This document shows positions 5,523-7,171 of a stretch of 7,171 nucleotides of DNA, piece after piece; the stretch's first letter is position 1, and each line of letters opens with the position of its first letter. The notes under the pieces were generated by a model, which worked only from the letters and a program-made list of their open reading frames with translations, was not told where the DNA came from and did no database searches. Source of the DNA: an uncultured Collinsella sp. (GTDB lineage: Bacteria > Actinomycetota > Coriobacteriia > Coriobacteriales > Coriobacteriaceae); the NCBI GenBank assembly GCA_900764955.1, contig CAAFPY010000030.1:1-7171 (forward strand), written 5' to 3'. The translations under genes and the position numbers were made by a program.

Positions 5523-6902
5523 ATGAACACCGAGAAAATTGCGCGCATCGTCGGCGATCAGCGCGCCTACTTTAAGACGCACGCCACGTTTGATGTCGAT
5601 GCTCGACGTCGTGCGCTCGTGAGTTTACGCGATGCGGTGCGGGCCCACGAGGCCGATATTGCCCATGCGCTCAAGACCGATTTGGGTAAGTCGCATGACG
5701 AGGCGTATATGTGCGAGATCGGCACCTCGCTTTCCGAGATTCGTTATCAGATTGCGCATGTGGCTCGATGGAGTCGCTCGCGCCTGCGTCCGTGTGACCT
5801 CGCCAACGCCGTGAGTGTGTGCAAGACGCAGTCCGTGCCCTATGGCGTCACACTCATCATGGCTCCGTGGAACTACCCGTTTTTACTGACGCTCGAGCCA
5901 CTCGCCGGCGCCCTTGCCGCGGGCAATACCGTGGTCATCAAGCCGAGCGCCTATGCTCCGGCATCGAGCGCGGTGCTCAAGCAAATCTGTGAAGAGGCAT
6001 TTGATCCGCGCTTGGTGACGGTCGTCGAAGGCGGGCGTGCCGAGAACGAAGCGCTGCTCGACGAGTGCTGGGACAAGATCTTCTTTACCGGTAGCGTTCC
6101 GGTCGGCAAGTTCGTTATGGAGCGCGCAAGTAAAAACCTTACGCCCGTGACGCTTGAGCTGGGCGGGAAGAGTCCCTGCATCGTGGATGCGACGGCTAAC
6201 TTGAAGGTCGCGGCGCGCCGTATCGCCTTTGGTAAATGGCTCAACGTGGGGCAGACTTGCGTGGCGCCCGACTACCTGCTGGTCGATACGCGCGTGCACG
6301 ACGAGCTGCTGGGTCTCATCAAGGAAGAGGTCCGCCGTATGTTTGGCGAGCATCCGCTCGATAACGAGGATTACGGGCATATCGTCAACGCCAAGCATTT
6401 TGCACGCGTGCGCGGGCTGATCGATCCCGATAAGGTCGTGCTTGGAGGTACCGCGCGCGAGACTTCGCTCAAGATCGAGCCGACGATTTTGGATGGCGTG
6501 TCCCCCGATGACGCCGTGATGCAGGAGGAGATTTTCGGCCCCATCTTGCCGGTGCTGACGTTTGAGAGCCTAGACGAGGCCGAGACGTTTATTACGGATC
6601 GTCCGACGCCGCTGGCCCTGTATATCTTTAGCCAGGACCGTGAGGTTCAGCAGCGCTTTGTGCGTTACGTGCCCTTTGGTGGTGGCTGTGTTAATGACAC
6701 CATTATGCATTTGGCCACGAGCCATATGGGCTTTGGCGGCATGGGGGCGAGCGGTATGGGACAGTACCATGGACGCGAGAGCTTCGATACGTTTAGCCAC
6801 AAGAAGAGCATCGTGAACAAGGCAACGTGGCTGGACGTGCCGTTCCGCTATGCCCCTTACGCAAGCTGGAAGCACAAGTTCGTGCGCATGTTTGTGCATT
6901 AG
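5523..6902 (+). CDS. Aldehyde dehydrogenase (class 3-like, NAD(P)-dependent)
   Basis: This 459-residue enzyme oxidises an aldehyde to the carboxylic acid with NAD(P)+. Motifs appear in family order: APWNYPF with Asn117, VVIKPSAYAP with Lys140 for the cofactor, FTGSVPVGK (188-196), ELGGKSP with the general base Glu212, GQTCVAPDY with the nucleophile Cys246, and QEEIFGPILPV with Glu336 and Phe338. The length, the absence of the long N-terminal extension of class 1/2 enzymes, and the APDY sequence after the catalytic Cys place it with class 3/fatty-aldehyde and coniferyl-aldehyde-type dehydrogenases. No transmembrane tail is evident; the C-terminus is basic and aromatic (FRYAPYASWKHKFVRMF). It lies 8 nt after the alcohol dehydrogenase, with the ribosome binding site overlapping that stop. 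Together they could reduce and oxidise the same aldehyde, balancing NADH. All catalytic residues are present; the substrate is unknown. Confidence 0.94.
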   Translation: MNTEKIARIVGDQRAYFKTHATFDVDARRRALVSLRDAVRAHEADIAHALKTDLGKSHDEAYMCEIGTSLSEIRYQIAHVARWSRSRLRPCDLANAVSVCKTQSVPYGVTLIMAPWNYPFLLTLEPLAGALAAGNTVVIKPSAYAPASSAVLKQICEEAFDPRLVTVVEGGRAENEALLDECWDKIFFTGSVPVGKFVMERASKNLTPVTLELGGKSPCIVDATANLKVAARRIAFGKWLNVGQTCVAPDYLLVDTRVHDELLGLIKEEVRRMFGEHPLDNEDYGHIVNAKHFARVRGLIDPDKVVLGGTARETSLKIEPTILDGVSPDDAVMQEEIFGPILPVLTFESLDEAETFITDRPTPLALYIFSQDREVQQRFVRYVPFGGGCVNDTIMHLATSHMGFGGMGASGMGQYHGRESFDTFSHKKSIVNKATWLDVPFRYAPYASWKHKFVRMFVH

Positions 6903-6926
6903 AATCAGATGACATAGGGATAAACA

Positions 6927-6962
6927 AAGTGGCCGCCCCCGCGTAAGCGAAGACGGCCACTT
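6927..6962 (+). terminator. Probable terminator of the alcohol/aldehyde dehydrogenase operon
   Basis: AAGTGGCCG (6927-6935) is the exact reverse complement of CGGCCACTT (6954-6962). An inner CGC-GTAA-GCG stem-loop (6940-6949) sits in the loop. It begins 24 nt after the aldehyde dehydrogenase stop. The following TTCTCACAAT is a poor U-run, so termination may be partial or may depend on the hairpin at 6983-7019. Confidence 0.65.
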
Positions 6963-6982
6963 CTCACAATGAAAACGTGTAT

Positions 6983-7019
6983 CGGAGTTGGCAAGACCCG
7001 CTGCCACGGGTGCCATCCG
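6983..7019. other. Bulged hairpin with an alternative fold
   Basis: CGGA (6983-6986) pairs with TCCG (7016-7019), TGGC (6989-6992) with GCCA (7012-7015), and ACCCG (6996-7000) with CGGGT (7007-7011). This gives 13 bp with bulges only on the 5' side and a CTGCCA loop. TGGCA (6989-6993) could instead pair with TGCCA (7002-7006), excluding the inner helix. The plus-strand side is followed by moderately T-rich sequence. It may be a second terminator or the leader structure of a gene beyond the window. Confidence 0.4.
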
Positions 7020-7119
7020 TGTTCCTATCTTATCTGCAAGCGTTCTGTCGCGCAAGCGTTGCGGCAAACGATTGAAAGACGCAGACAGGATTCTTGATTA
7101 TCGACTTTATCCGAACACC

Positions 7120-7157
7120 TCCCACATTCATCCGTACATGTACGGATGAATGTGGGA
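7120..7157. repeat. Perfect 38-bp palindrome
   Basis: The arm TCCCACATTCATCCGTACA (7120-7138) is followed directly by its exact reverse complement (7139-7157), 19 bp per arm and no spacer. As RNA it would fold with a small loop from the central ACATGT. There is no T-run on either side (AACCCG to the right, AGGTG on the minus strand), so it is not a standard terminator. It may be a dispersed intergenic palindrome or a high-affinity site for a dimeric protein. Confidence 0.7.
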
Positions 7158-7171
7158 ACCCGATACCCTGA

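Larger units (their letters stand above)
6903..7171. other. Intergenic region after the aldehyde dehydrogenase
   Basis: No gene is supported in this 269-nt stretch. A 165-codon minus-strand frame (7067 to 6570) is mostly antisense to the aldehyde dehydrogenase and shows no motif. The region holds a terminator-like hairpin at 6927-6962, a bulged hairpin at 6983-7019, a 9-bp direct repeat GCAAGCGTT at 7036-7044 and 7052-7060, a small palindrome CGCAAGCGTTGCG at 7051-7063, and a 38-bp perfect palindrome at 7120-7157. A gene beyond the right edge may begin or end there. Confidence 0.55.

Overview
The window is about 7.2 kb of fairly GC-rich, densely coded bacterial chromosome. The gene content suggests an anaerobic gut actinobacterium of the Coriobacteriia, possibly Collinsella: PdxS/PdxT with a divergent MocR/PdxR regulator, a rubrerythrin of anaerobe type, and an iron-type alcohol dehydrogenase followed by an aldehyde dehydrogenase. 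This placement is an inference from gene content and recalled sequence resemblance; no search was run. All six genes are intact, and no insertion sequence, CRISPR array, tRNA or rRNA was found.

Layout. Positions 1-344 have no supported gene but are rich in inverted repeats: a short hairpin, a terminator-like hairpin nested inside a second inverted repeat, and a hairpin with perfect 20-bp arms. On the minus strand, pdxS (1843 to 953) and pdxT (932 to 345) form a two-gene operon for pyridoxal 5'-phosphate (PLP) synthesis. The divergent gene pdxR (1989-3404, plus strand) encodes a GntR-aminotransferase chimera expected to sense PLP and control pdxST and itself. The shared spacer holds two AAGGTCAG direct repeats 34 bp apart that look like its operator. 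A hairpin at 3414-3442 separates pdxR from the convergent gene for a reverse-order rubrerythrin (4037 to 3477, minus strand), which has its own plausible promoter. Divergent from that, an iron-containing alcohol dehydrogenase (4294-5514) and a class-3-like aldehyde dehydrogenase (5523-6902) form a tight operon. Its leader has two near-identical 14-bp palindromic sites. The right end (6903-7171) holds a terminator-like hairpin, a second structured hairpin and a perfect 38-bp palindrome.

How the genes work together. PdxT releases ammonia from glutamine and passes it to PdxS, which builds PLP from ribose 5-phosphate and glyceraldehyde 3-phosphate. PdxR would tune this to PLP supply. The rubrerythrin would reduce peroxide or oxygen in an anaerobe. 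The alcohol/aldehyde dehydrogenase pair would convert an aldehyde (identity not readable from sequence) to its alcohol and its acid, as detoxification or redox balancing. The three units appear to be independent transcription units rather than one pathway. The features most worth following up are the two palindromic sites before the alcohol dehydrogenase, the repeat pair in the pdxS-pdxR spacer, and the long intergenic palindromes at the two ends.
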